Assembly (NCBI GenBank): GCA_009693435.1
Contig: SHXF01000002.1
Location: 1 to 64,000, forward strand
Source of the DNA: Betaproteobacteria bacterium
GTDB lineage: Bacteria; Pseudomonadota; Gammaproteobacteria; Burkholderiales; SG8-39
Length of the DNA: 64,000 nt
Direction: 5' to 3'
Part shown: one piece after another, positions 37,017 to 44,966 of the stretch
Position numbering within the stretch: the first letter of the stretch is position 1
How the letters are laid out: each line of letters begins with the position of its first letter
Notes under the pieces: generated by a model
Database searches by the model: none
What the model was told of the DNA's origin: nothing
What the model saw: the letters and a program-made list of their open reading frames with translations, nothing else
Program-made: the position numbers and the translations under genes

Positions 37017-37898
37017 TCAGGCGGCTTCGAGCGAAATCACCGATTGCTCGTAATTGCCGTGGCCCATTTCGCCATCGGGAAAAATGTCCCGCGCGGCGAT
37101 CCATTCGAACGACTGCTGAAACACTTCCCTGGTGTAGGGCTCGAACACGATGCGCTCGCCCGGTCCCCAGCGCCGGGTATCCATCATGTCCTGGAAACGC
37201 GCCGGGAATTCCTTGCGGTAGTAATGCGTGTACAACTCGGGGCGCAGGTCGATGTCGCGCTGCGCCCGGCGTAGTGCGCGGAAGTATTTGCGGATGTCTT
37301 CGGGGTCCGGCGTGCCGGTGATCATCGAGGCCATCATGAAGGTGGTATCGATGACTTTGCGGAAGCCGAGTTGTTCCATCAGGTAGTAAGGACCGCTGAA
37401 CAGCGAGGCGGCCGGCACCTTGCGGTCGAACAGCAGTTCCATGCGCCTGAACAGCAAACCCTCGGCGAAGGACAGCTTGATGTCGCCGATCGGCATGTAC
37501 TGCTCCAGCGCCTGTATGGTCGAGTAGTGGCTGCCTGATTGATAGCCGACGGAGATCGGCACGCCGGCGAGATCGGCAGGGTCCTTGATGCCGGATTCCG
37601 CCGGCACGAATATCGCCGCGGGCGAAACGGAATAAGCGTCCGCGTACAACTTGCCGTGACCGGCGGAAGCCGCGACATTGACCGTCCAGTGGCAGGCGCC
37701 GCTGACGTCGCAGGCGCGGCCGCGTTCGATCGTCTGGTAGGCGCCCACCTTGTCGCCGAGATCGTGTTTTTTAGCTTCGTCCTTTGCGCCGACGTAATCG
37801 CGAAACTCGTACTCCAGGCCTTCCTGCGCAAAGTAGCCTTTTTCTTCCGCGACCCAGTCCTGCAGCCTGAAGTGCGGGGAGATGACGAATCGTGCCAT
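37017..37898 (-). CDS. NMT1/THI5-like substrate-binding-fold protein without signal peptide
   Basis: A 293-residue periplasmic-binding-protein-fold protein of the NMT1/THI5/SsuA group: FRLQDWVAEEKGYFAQEGLEYEF at the N-terminus, ISGVPISVGYQSGSHYST-type middle (VPISVGYQSGSHYS seen), PAASLFSGPYYLMEQLGFRKVID later. The start MARFVISPH is preceded by AGAGGAGG and leaves no room for a signal peptide, so it should be cytoplasmic. No ABC permease or ATPase is adjacent. A CDVSGACHW segment is shared in part with its broken paralogue. The closeness to thiC hints at a pyrimidine-related role, but the THI5 cysteine motif is not evident. Confidence 0.75.
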   Translation of the reverse strand: MARFVISPHFRLQDWVAEEKGYFAQEGLEYEFRDYVGAKDEAKKHDLGDKVGAYQTIERGRACDVSGACHWTVNVAASAGHGKLYADAYSVSPAAIFVPAESGIKDPADLAGVPISVGYQSGSHYSTIQALEQYMPIGDIKLSFAEGLLFRRMELLFDRKVPAASLFSGPYYLMEQLGFRKVIDTTFMMASMITGTPDPEDIRKYFRALRRAQRDIDLRPELYTHYYRKEFPARFQDMMDTRRWGPGERIVFEPYTREVFQQSFEWIAARDIFPDGEMGHGNYEQSVISLEAA

Positions 37899-38189
37899 GA
37901 GCGGCCTCCTCTGGATTGAGCGTGCTTGTCGGAGCGCGAACGGGTGAAAGCCGACTGCAATCACTTTCAGCTTAAGCGGGGTTCAGGACTTAGTAAAGGT
38001 GATGCTGCCGTTTCAGGCGATGTTGACATTTCCCGGGCCTTGACACGCCATTGCACTCGCTGTGCCGGAACAATGACATTGGACAGTCAACCCCGGGGGC
38101 GGGCCCTTGATTTCGCCATAATTGGGAAGATTAAGTTGGCGTAATGCCGACAAGTAGAGGTTCTACAAGCAAGTCAATTCCAAGACAAA

Positions 38190-38195
38190 TATAAT
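38190..38195 (+). promoter_or_regulatory. Candidate -10 element of uppP
   Basis: Perfect TATAAT 50 bp before the uppP ATG. The region 17 bp upstream (AAGCAA) is a poor -35. The 14-bp duplication lies between this element and the start codon, so it would be in the leader. Confidence 0.4.
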
Positions 38196-38206
38196 ATGGG
38201 GCGTAA

Positions 38207-38234
38207 CGCCGGGCAGGTACCGCCGGGCAGGTAC
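38207..38234. repeat. 14-bp perfect tandem duplication in the uppP leader
   Basis: CGCCGGGCAGGTAC occurs twice without a gap, 11 bp before the uppP start codon. It places the GCAGGTAC sequence twice in the ribosome-binding neighbourhood. Confidence 0.95.
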
Positions 38235-38245
38235 AATGGCGCCCG

Positions 38246-39109
38246 ATGGACCCCATCCTGCTGCTCAAAGCCCTGATACTCGGCATTGTCGAAGGGCTGA
38301 CCGAATTCCTGCCCATTTCCTCAACCGGTCATCTGATACTGGTAGGGGATATGCTCGATTTCAATGACGAGAAGGGCAAGGTGTTCTCGATCGCCATTCA
38401 GACAGGGGCGATGCTGGCCATCGTCTGGGAATACCGCGTGCGTTTTGCGGTGGTGATCGGCGGCCTTCTTTCCGATCGCCAGGCACAGCGATTTGCCGTC
38501 AATATTGTCGTTGCGTTCATGCCGGCGGCAATCCTGGGGCTTGCGTTCGGCCGTTACATCAAGGCTTTCCTGTTTCGTCCGGTGCCGGTGGCGATGGCGT
38601 TCATCATCGGTGGATTGATCATCTTGTGGGTGGAGCGGCGCGGCCGGGCCGCAACGCAGCAAGCGACCGCGTCGTCCGCACCCTCCGGTGCGAGAATCGA
38701 ATCGGTCGACGAAATGGACTGGAAGGACGCGCTCAAAGTCGGTTTTGCGCAGGCGTTTGCGCTGATACCGGGCACCTCGCGTTCCGGCGCCACCATCATC
38801 GGCGGCATGCTGTTCGGCCTGTCGCGCAAGGCGGCAACGGAATTTTCATTTTTTCTCGCTGTTCCGACGCTGGTAGCGGCCGGCGGCTACGACCTGCTGA
38901 AACATCGGGAACTGTTGAGCATGGCGGACCTGCCGATGTTCGCGGTCGGGCTGATTGCCGCTTTCATTTCCGCATTCCTGTGCGTGCGCTGGTTGCTGCG
39001 CTACATCGCCAGCCACGACTTCACCTGGTTTGCCTGGTATCGAATCGCCTTCGGCATGGTGATACTTGCCACCGCCTACACAGGCATGGTGAATTGGAGC
39101 GCGGCATGA
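38246..39109 (+). CDS. uppP: Undecaprenyl-diphosphatase (bacitracin resistance)
   Basis: A 287-residue integral membrane phosphatase recycling undecaprenyl pyrophosphate for peptidoglycan and O-antigen assembly. [23 protein letters not shown] contains the catalytic [14 protein letters not shown] motif, and [18 protein letters not shown] contains the second PGxSRSGxT motif. Around eight transmembrane segments are visible. A polar stretch of about 25 residues ([17 protein letters not shown]) sits between the halves. It serves the same lipid carrier the glycan genes of this window depend on. Confidence 0.96.
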   Translation: MDPILLLKALILGIVEGLTEFLPISSTGHLILVGDMLDFNDEKGKVFSIAIQTGAMLAIVWEYRVRFAVVIGGLLSDRQAQRFAVNIVVAFMPAAILGLAFGRYIKAFLFRPVPVAMAFIIGGLIILWVERRGRAATQQATASSAPSGARIESVDEMDWKDALKVGFAQAFALIPGTSRSGATIIGGMLFGLSRKAATEFSFFLAVPTLVAAGGYDLLKHRELLSMADLPMFAVGLIAAFISAFLCVRWLLRYIASHDFTWFAWYRIAFGMVILATAYTGMVNWSAA

Positions 39110-39167
39110 TCCTGTTGCATGCGGCGCTGGCACTGTCCCTGGCGCGATAGAGCAAACCGGATGCCGG

Positions 39168-40262
39168 TCAGCCGATGGCGAAGTGTTTCACTTTTCCCCA
39201 GTCCACCAGGCGCGCATAGTCGGGCTCCTCTGGCAGCGTGATCCGGCCGGCGCGAATCTCGACACGATCAGCGACCACCTGCTCGCGCATGCAGAGAAAA
39301 AAACTCTGTTCCGCGGCGACCAGTTGCAGCCCTTCGGCGAGTGCCGCGGCCTGCTGCAGGCTGATGAGCGTGCCCAGCGCGCTCTCGGCGTAGATGCCGA
39401 CCGCTACTCGCGCGCCGTGCGCGGCGGCGAGCCGCGCAATCAAGCGCGTTTCGGATAGTCCTACTCTGCCGGGTTTGGTGCTCAGGGCGCGGGCGCCGCG
39501 TTCCAGAAACAGCGCGGCATCGCGCCCCGTCACGCAATTGACGTCGACGAGCACCGGTAGCGGCGCATCGCGTTGCAAGGCGGCGAAGCTTTCGTCGGGC
39601 AACAACGTGCAGGGGTCTTCCGCCACGGTGGCGCCCGCGTCCGCAATGGCGCGTACATACTCGCCCGCCTCGTCCCTGGGGTAGGCGCTGTTCGCGTCGA
39701 CGTACAATTCGACCGCGGGCCCGACTGCGGCGCGAATCGCATGCAGCGCCTGTACGTCTGTAGCCATGCTCTGGCCGCCCTTCACCTTGAGCGTCGCAAA
39801 TCCATGGCGGGCGCACATTTCTTCGGCTTCCGCAGCCATCAGGCGAGGCGCCTGGCGGGTTACCGCCCATGTGAGCGCGACCTCTCGTCCTCCCGCCCAT
39901 AGTTGCCACAACGGCTTTCCCGCGGCGGCTGCGCGCAAGGTCCAGGAGGCATTTTCGATCAGCGCCTTCGCAAGGCGGTTCTCCGGAACAGGGGCCAACG
40001 CGCGCGTCAGTGCATCGGGGTTGGCGAGATCGATGGAACCGACCAGCGGCATCAGGATGTCTTCGAGGGCCGCCTTGACCGAGCGCGGCGAAACACCGGA
40101 CCACGTCGCTTTCAGCGTGCCCTCGGCGATGCCCGTGGCACCGTTGTCGGCGACAAGACGCAGCAGGGCAAAGGTGCCGCTGTCCTCGACGGCGTTGGAC
40201 CAGCGCACCTCCCTTTCATAAGGGAGCCGGTAAAAGTGCAGCGACCAGTCGGCGAGTCTCAT
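39168..40262 (-). CDS. Enolase-superfamily enzyme (muconate lactonizing/dipeptide epimerase-like)
   Basis: A 364-residue enolase-superfamily enzyme. TLKVKGG gives the KxK base pair Lys159/Lys161, and the metal ligands are Asp189 (YVDANSAY), Glu215 (VAEDPC) and Asp240 (VLVDVN), with Lys263 (STKPGRVG) near the opposite face. This is the muconate-lactonizing-enzyme subgroup layout, which includes cycloisomerases, o-succinylbenzoate synthases and dipeptide epimerases. It follows the gamma-glutamyltranspeptidase-family gene by 51 bp on the same strand, so the pair may process an acidic amino-acid derivative. The reaction is not assignable. Confidence 0.83.
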   Translation of the reverse strand: MRLADWSLHFYRLPYEREVRWSNAVEDSGTFALLRLVADNGATGIAEGTLKATWSGVSPRSVKAALEDILMPLVGSIDLANPDALTRALAPVPENRLAKALIENASWTLRAAAAGKPLWQLWAGGREVALTWAVTRQAPRLMAAEAEEMCARHGFATLKVKGGQSMATDVQALHAIRAAVGPAVELYVDANSAYPRDEAGEYVRAIADAGATVAEDPCTLLPDESFAALQRDAPLPVLVDVNCVTGRDAALFLERGARALSTKPGRVGLSETRLIARLAAAHGARVAVGIYAESALGTLISLQQAAALAEGLQLVAAEQSFFLCMREQVVADRVEIRAGRITLPEEPDYARLVDWGKVKHFAIG

Positions 40263-40313
40263 CCGGTATGCGCTCCGAAGCGGACCGCGCCCGTCTCTGT
40301 AACGTCGCGGCGG

Positions 40314-42041
40314 CTAGAACGCCGCAACCGAGCCGTCGCTGCGCGGGTCCGCGCCGCCTTCGAAGATGCCATCCGGGTGGCGTACCAAGACGCCGGCGTG
40401 CCCCATGGTTTCATCCCACTCGCCGAGCACTTCAACGTCGTGGCCCATCGCCTTCAAATCCGCCACCACCTCGGGCTGGAAGCGCGCTTCCAGTTTGAGC
40501 GTGTCACTGGTCTGTCCCCAGGTACGGCCGAGCAGCCAGCGCGGCGCGCTCACCGCGGCCTGCGGATCCATGCCGAACACGGCGTAGCGCGTGAATACGG
40601 CACTCTGGCTCTGCGGCTGGCCGTCTCCGCCCATGTTGCCGTAGACCAATGTGCGGCCATCCTTCAGCAAGGCCATGGCCGGATTGAGCGTGTGGAACGG
40701 CTTTCGACCCGGCTTGAGCGCGTTGAGGGCCGAAGCATCCAGGGAGAAGCTGCAACCGCGGTTCTGCCAGACCACACCGGTTTCGCCCGCGACCACGCCG
40801 CTGCCATATTCGTGATAGGTGCTCTGGATGAAGCTCACCGCGCGGCCTTCGCCATCCATCGCGCCCATCCACACCGTATCGGCCGGGCCCTTGCCCGCGC
40901 CCCACGGGCTCGCCTTGTCGCGGTGGATGCGCGCCGCCAATGCGCGCACCTGCGCCGGATCGAGCAGCGCTTGCGCGTCCATCGTCATTGCCGCGGGATC
41001 GGTGATGTAGCGGTCGCGTATGCCAAAAGCCTGCTTGGTGGCTTCCACGCACAGGTGTACGTAAGCGGCACTATGCGGGTCGGTCTTGGCGATCTGCAGT
41101 TCGTCGAGGATGCCGAGGATCAGCAACGACACCAGGCCCTGCGTCGGGGGCGTCAGGTTGTACAGCGTGCCCAGCGAGTGGGTCAGTTGCAGCGGGGTGC
41201 GCCACTGCGCTCGGTGGGCGCGCAGGTCGGCGGCGGCCAGGGGACTGCCGGCGGCGCGCAGACCTTCTGCGAGGGACTGGGCGAGTTCTCCGCGATAGAA
41301 GTCGTCCAGCCCGTGCTCGGCAAGCCGGCGCAAGGTTGCACCCAGACGGGCCTGCAGGAAGCGGCTGCCCACAGGCGGCGGAATGCCGCCCGCGAGATAG
41401 GTATCGTCAAAACCGGGTTGGCCCTTCAGGCCTTCGAGCTTCGCCGTCGTAATGGCATGCTGGCTGCGCGTCACCGGGATGCCGCGCTCGGCATAGTGCG
41501 TGGCATCTTCCAGCAAACGACCGAGCGGCAACCGTCCCCCCAGTTTCCCGTTACTGAATTCGTGCGCCAGTTGCCAACCGGATATCGTTCCCGCCACCGT
41601 GTTGGCGGCGACACCGCCGCGAAACGGAATGCTGTTGTGGGTGCCGCTTGCGGGATGGTCGGTGCCGCCTGCGGCATGGTCGGTGCCGCCTGCGGCATGG
41701 TTGATGCCGCCTGCGGCATGGCTGATGCCGCCTGCGGCATGGTTGATGCCGCTTGCGGCATGGCTGATGCCGCGCGCGGCATACCAGGCTAGCGAGGCCT
41801 CACCGGCAGCGGCGCCACAGGCGTCGATGGCACGCGGCGGCTGCCCGGGGACGTGGATCAGCCAGAAGGCGTCCCCGCCAATCGAATTCATGTGCGGATA
41901 AACCACGGCGATGGTGGCTGCCGCCGCAATCATGGCCTCCACTGCGTTGCCACCCTCGCGCAGCACGGCCAGCGCAGATTGCGCGGCAAGCGCATGAGGT
42001 GCCACCGCAATCCCGCGCGTTCCCCGGCCTGGGTTAATCAT
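40314..42041 (-). CDS. Gamma-glutamyltranspeptidase-family protein with internal heptad repeats
   Basis: A 575-residue Ntn-hydrolase of the GGT family. GIAVAPHALAAQSALAVLREGGNAVEA and HMNSIGGDAFWLI are the conserved N-terminal blocks. The processing and catalytic residue is Thr389 (GPADTVWMGAMDGEG), aligned with Thr391 of E. coli GGT by its distance to the following Asp. LNPAMALLKDGRTLVYGNMGGDGQPQ is the late conserved block. No signal peptide is present, so it is probably cytoplasmic, unlike classical GGT. Residues 91-132 are an insertion of six seven-residue repeats. Co-oriented with the enolase-superfamily gene. Confidence 0.87.
   Translation of the reverse strand: MINPGRGTRGIAVAPHALAAQSALAVLREGGNAVEAMIAAAATIAVVYPHMNSIGGDAFWLIHVPGQPPRAIDACGAAAGEASLAWYAARGISHAASGINHAAGGISHAAGGINHAAGGTDHAAGGTDHPASGTHNSIPFRGGVAANTVAGTISGWQLAHEFSNGKLGGRLPLGRLLEDATHYAERGIPVTRSQHAITTAKLEGLKGQPGFDDTYLAGGIPPPVGSRFLQARLGATLRRLAEHGLDDFYRGELAQSLAEGLRAAGSPLAAADLRAHRAQWRTPLQLTHSLGTLYNLTPPTQGLVSLLILGILDELQIAKTDPHSAAYVHLCVEATKQAFGIRDRYITDPAAMTMDAQALLDPAQVRALAARIHRDKASPWGAGKGPADTVWMGAMDGEGRAVSFIQSTYHEYGSGVVAGETGVVWQNRGCSFSLDASALNALKPGRKPFHTLNPAMALLKDGRTLVYGNMGGDGQPQSQSAVFTRYAVFGMDPQAAVSAPRWLLGRTWGQTSDTLKLEARFQPEVVADLKAMGHDVEVLGEWDETMGHAGVLVRHPDGIFEGGADPRSDGSVAAF
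41646..41771 (-). repeat. 21-bp coding repeat (six heptads) inside the GGT-family gene
   Basis: Six consecutive 21-bp units encode GISHAAS, GINHAAG, GISHAAG, GINHAAG, GTDHAAG and GTDHPAS. They interrupt the segment that in GGT proteins joins LAWYAARG to the RGPLAxNTVPG-like block (here RGGVAANTVAG). All unit lengths keep the frame. Confidence 0.95.
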
Positions 42042-42158
42042 GGGTGAGAGTGGGTCAAGTCAGTGTGCGTATTGAATGCACCGTCCAGTGGACTCTGCGG
42101 GAATCCGCGCTCGGGATCGCGTGCTCATGCAAGCATCGATCGAGCGCTGCGGCAAAGA

Positions 42159-42611
42159 TCAACCCTGTTCCCAGGGCAGGCCTGCGGCGCGCCATCCACC
42201 CACGGTGTTGCGATGGCCGTTGGCATCCTTGTCACCCTCGAATCCTTCGAGCACGTTGAAGGCGTTGGCATAACCCAACTGCGTCGCGGTGGCCGCGGCG
42301 CTGCCTGACCTGCCGCCCGAGCGGCACAGGAACAGCACTGGCGCTTCCGATTTCTGCACTTTCGCCTGCAATTGTTCGGCGAATTGCGGATTCCGGCCGC
42401 CTGGCCAGGTATTCCATTCGACGGCCACTGCGCCCGGAACTCTGCCGACCCACTCCAGTTCCGCCTTGGTCCGAACGTCCACCAAGGTCGCGCCGGGTAC
42501 CTGTTGCAGCAACGCCTGGGCTTCCCTGGGGGTCAGAGCCCCCGCGTAGGGCAATTTCATTTCAATGGCACGCTGTCTGGCGCGGCCCAGCAAGTCCTTG
42601 TCCGTTTCCAT
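42159..42611 (-). CDS. Rhodanese-like sulfurtransferase
   Basis: A 150-residue rhodanese domain. TLVDVRTKAELEWVGRVPGAVAVEW and PVLFLCRSGGRSGSAA, with active-site Cys96, are clear. GYANAFNVLEGFEGDKDANGHRNTVGGWRAAGLPW is an extended C-terminus typical of the betaproteobacterial single-domain group. The ATG (METDKD) is preferred because GGAG lies 9 bp before it; an upstream TTG would overlap that site. Divergent from glnA. Confidence 0.92.
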   Translation of the reverse strand: METDKDLLGRARQRAIEMKLPYAGALTPREAQALLQQVPGATLVDVRTKAELEWVGRVPGAVAVEWNTWPGGRNPQFAEQLQAKVQKSEAPVLFLCRSGGRSGSAAATATQLGYANAFNVLEGFEGDKDANGHRNTVGGWRAAGLPWEQG

Positions 42612-42703
42612 GACTGTATTCTCCAAAAGAATAATTATACGTGCCGTCCCGGGCCAGCTTTCGGAAGTGCTGATGCTCCGATATGGTGCGCATTCGTGTG
42701 CGA

Positions 42704-42720
42704 TGCGCCGGAAGGGTGCG
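42704..42720 (+). promoter_or_regulatory. Candidate NtrC-binding site upstream of glnA
   Basis: TGCGCC-GGAAG-GGTGCG matches the enteric NtrC consensus TGCACY-N5-GGTGCA at 10 of 12 defined positions. It lies about 55 bp upstream of the candidate -24 element. ntrB and ntrC are encoded downstream of glnA. Read by eye; other positions in the region look weaker. Confidence 0.5.
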
Positions 42721-42772
42721 TTCTTTTTACGCGGATGGGCTTATGGCACAATAACAGGCCACAGCGGACCCG

Positions 42773-42788
42773 TGGCATGAAATCTGCT
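42773..42788 (+). promoter_or_regulatory. Candidate sigma-54 promoter of glnA
   Basis: TGGCATGAAATCTGCT fits the -24/-12 consensus TGGCACGN4TTGCW with two mismatches, keeping the GG and GC dinucleotides exactly 10 bp apart. The start point would be near 42799, giving a leader of about 50 nt with AGGAGAGG before the ATG. Consistent with NtrC activation. Confidence 0.6.
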
Positions 42789-42847
42789 GAACTGTCCCCG
42801 TCTGTCGCTATTTCCCCCTATTTCAATCCACCCTCAGGAGAGGTTGC

Positions 42848-44263
42848 ATGGCACTGTCCGCGAATGACGTTCTGAAAATGATCAAAGAGAAAGAAGCCAG
42901 GTTCGTCGACATCCGCTTCACCGACACCCGTGGCAAAGAGCAGCACGTCTCTGTGCCAGCCAAGCAGTTCACCATGGACAAGTTCGAGAACGGACATGCA
43001 TTTGACGGTTCTTCCATTGCCGGCTGGAAGGGCATTGAAGCATCCGACATGCTGTTGATGCCCGACCCGGACACCGCGCGCATGGATCCGTTCACCGATG
43101 AACCGGTGCTGAACATCACCTGCGACGTCGTCGAACCAGCCGATGGCAAAGGCTATGATCGCGACCCGCGCACCATCGCCAAACGCGCCGAAGCCTTTCT
43201 CAAATCGTCCGGTCTGGGGGATGTTGCGTATTTCGGGCCCGAACCCGAGTTCTTCATTTTCGATTCGGTGACCTGGAACGTCGACATGTCGGGCTCTTTT
43301 GTCAAGATCAAGTCCGAAGAAGCGCCGTGGTCGACCGGTGAAGAGTATGAAGGCGGCAACATGGCGCACCGCGCGCCGGTCAAAGGGGGCTACTTTCCGG
43401 TGCCGCCTGTCGACAGCCAGCAGGACATCCGCAACGCCATGGCGATCGCACTGGAGCAGCAGGGCGTCGAAGTCGAGGTTCACCACCACGAGGTGGCCTC
43501 GGCCGGGCAGAACGAGATCGGCACGATGTTCAACAGCCTCGTAAAACGCGCCGACTGGATGCAGATACTCAAGTACACGGTATGGAACGTGGCCCATTCA
43601 TACGGCAAGACAGCCACGTTCATGCCCAAACCCATCGTCGGCGACAATGGCTCGGGAATGCACGTGCATCAGTCGGTGTGGAAAGACGGCAAGAACCTGT
43701 TCGCGGGCAATGGTTATGCGGGCCTGTCGGATTTTGCGCTGCACTACATCGGCGGCATCATCAAGCATGCCAAGGCGCTGAACGCGATCACCAACCCGGG
43801 CACCAACTCATACAAGCGGCTGGTGCCGGGATTCGAAGCGCCGATCAACCTCGCCTATTCCGCCCGCAATCGTTCGGCAGCCTGCCGCATTCCGTACGTC
43901 AGCAATCCCAAGGGCAGGCGGGTGGAAGTTCGTTTCCCGGACCCCACAGCCAATCCCTACCTCGCATTTTCCGCGTTGCTGTTGGCGGGGCTGGACGGCG
44001 TGCAGAACAAGATCCATCCCGGAGATCCGATCGACAAGAATCTGTACGACCTGCCGGCGGCGCAGGCAAAGAAAGTGCAGAACGTGTGCAGTTCGCTCGA
44101 TATGGCAATCGATCACCTGAACAAGGACCGCGGATTCCTCACCAAAGCGGGTGTCTTCTCCGACGAAATGCTGGACGCGTATGTCACGCTGAAAATGGAG
44201 GAGGTAACCCGCTTTCGCATGACGACCCACCCGGTCGAGTTCGACATGTACTACAGCAGTTGA
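42848..44263 (+). CDS. glnA: Glutamine synthetase type I
   Basis: A 471-residue GSI-beta enzyme assimilating ammonium into glutamine. [46 protein letters not shown], and [18 protein letters not shown] with [18 protein letters not shown] are all in place. The adenylylation site is Tyr400 in [15 protein letters not shown], so activity should be tuned by GlnE. The ATG follows AGGAGAGGTTGC. Upstream lie candidate NtrC and sigma-54 sites, and downstream a terminator precedes the DUF4124-ntrBC genes. Confidence 0.98.
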   Translation: MALSANDVLKMIKEKEARFVDIRFTDTRGKEQHVSVPAKQFTMDKFENGHAFDGSSIAGWKGIEASDMLLMPDPDTARMDPFTDEPVLNITCDVVEPADGKGYDRDPRTIAKRAEAFLKSSGLGDVAYFGPEPEFFIFDSVTWNVDMSGSFVKIKSEEAPWSTGEEYEGGNMAHRAPVKGGYFPVPPVDSQQDIRNAMAIALEQQGVEVEVHHHEVASAGQNEIGTMFNSLVKRADWMQILKYTVWNVAHSYGKTATFMPKPIVGDNGSGMHVHQSVWKDGKNLFAGNGYAGLSDFALHYIGGIIKHAKALNAITNPGTNSYKRLVPGFEAPINLAYSARNRSAACRIPYVSNPKGRRVEVRFPDPTANPYLAFSALLLAGLDGVQNKIHPGDPIDKNLYDLPAAQAKKVQNVCSSLDMAIDHLNKDRGFLTKAGVFSDEMLDAYVTLKMEEVTRFRMTTHPVEFDMYYSS

Positions 44264-44333
44264 TGGCGATCGCGGCGGGGGCGACCTCGCCGCGCATCGG
44301 GCGGTGGTGCGGCAAATGGGGCACTGCAAAGGA

Positions 44334-44367
44334 TAAGGGCGGCGTATCTGGTCGCCCTTATTGTTTT
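44334..44367 (+). terminator. Rho-independent terminator after glnA
   Basis: TAAGGGCG (44334-44341) pairs perfectly with CGCCCTTA (44353-44360) over 8 bp with an 11-nt loop, followed by the T-rich TTGTTTT. It separates glnA from the DUF4124 gene 56 bp further on. Confidence 0.75.
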
Positions 44368-44422
44368 GAAATCAGGCAGATCTTGGCCTACACTCAATGC
44401 CCAGTGTGGATACGGGTGGTGC

Positions 44423-44917
44423 ATGGACCAGGTCAAGCAGGCATGGGTATGGGCGGCGTTGGCGCTGCTGTCCTCGGGGGGCGCTCTCGCGCAGAACGCA
44501 ACTTATCGTTGTGTCGATGACAACGGCCGCTCCACCTATACCAATGTCAAAGAGGAAATAGCGAAAAAAAAATGCGTGGTAGTCAGCCGGGAAGTGTCGG
44601 TAATTCCTGCGCCGCCGCCGGTGGCGGCACCGAAGCCGCCTGTCCCGGGCGGGCCCGCGGCCAAGGCGGATGCGCGATCTCAAGGGCCGGGTCCGCGGGA
44701 CTCGGATCGCCGCAAGATTTTGCAAAGCGAACTCGAGAACGAAGAGAAGGCGCTTGCCGACGCACGCCAAAAGCTCACCGAGCAGGAATCCATACGGACA
44801 GGAGACGAGCGCAACTACGCACGGGTACTGGAACGTCTGAAGCCGTTTCAGGAAGACGTGCAGCGACACGAGCAAAACGTCGCCCAGTTGCGAAAGGAAG
44901 TTTCAAGCTTGCGCTGA
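44423..44917 (+). CDS. DUF4124 domain-containing exported protein
   Basis: A 164-residue protein. An N-terminal signal peptide (AWVWAALALLSSGGALA) is followed by the DUF4124 unit ATYRCVDDNGRSTYTNV with two cysteines. A Pro-rich linker (PAPPPVAAPKPPVPGGP) leads to a C-terminal coiled coil rich in Glu, Lys and Gln (about residues 95-164). DUF4124 genes commonly sit between glnA and ntrB in Betaproteobacteria, but no function is established. It is 49 bp from ntrB. Confidence 0.87.
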   Translation: MDQVKQAWVWAALALLSSGGALAQNATYRCVDDNGRSTYTNVKEEIAKKKCVVVSREVSVIPAPPPVAAPKPPVPGGPAAKADARSQGPGPRDSDRRKILQSELENEEKALADARQKLTEQESIRTGDERNYARVLERLKPFQEDVQRHEQNVAQLRKEVSSLR

Positions 44918-44966
44918 GAGGGTGCAGCGCGCCTCTGCGGGGTTGTCCGTGGCCGCGGGAGCGGGC

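Larger units (their letters stand above)
37899..38245. other. 347-bp divergent intergenic region upstream of uppP
   Basis: Holds no open gene. It contains a TATAAT (38190-38195) oriented toward uppP, without a convincing -35 at standard spacing, and a perfect 14-bp tandem duplication. A TTGACA at 38033-38038 has no matching -10. Promoters for both flanking genes should be here, but the THI5-like gene's promoter was not found. Confidence 0.5.

Noticed and set aside
39903..41792. 629-residue plus-strand open frame opposite the enolase-superfamily and GGT-family genes
   Set aside because: Antisense to genes with visible catalytic residues; its repeat-like C-terminus simply mirrors the heptad repeat.
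42743..42758. TGGCACAATAACAGGC as sigma-54 promoter of glnA
   Set aside because: It starts well, but GG and GC are 11 bp apart instead of 10 and the -12 TTGC is missing; the element at 42773 fits better.
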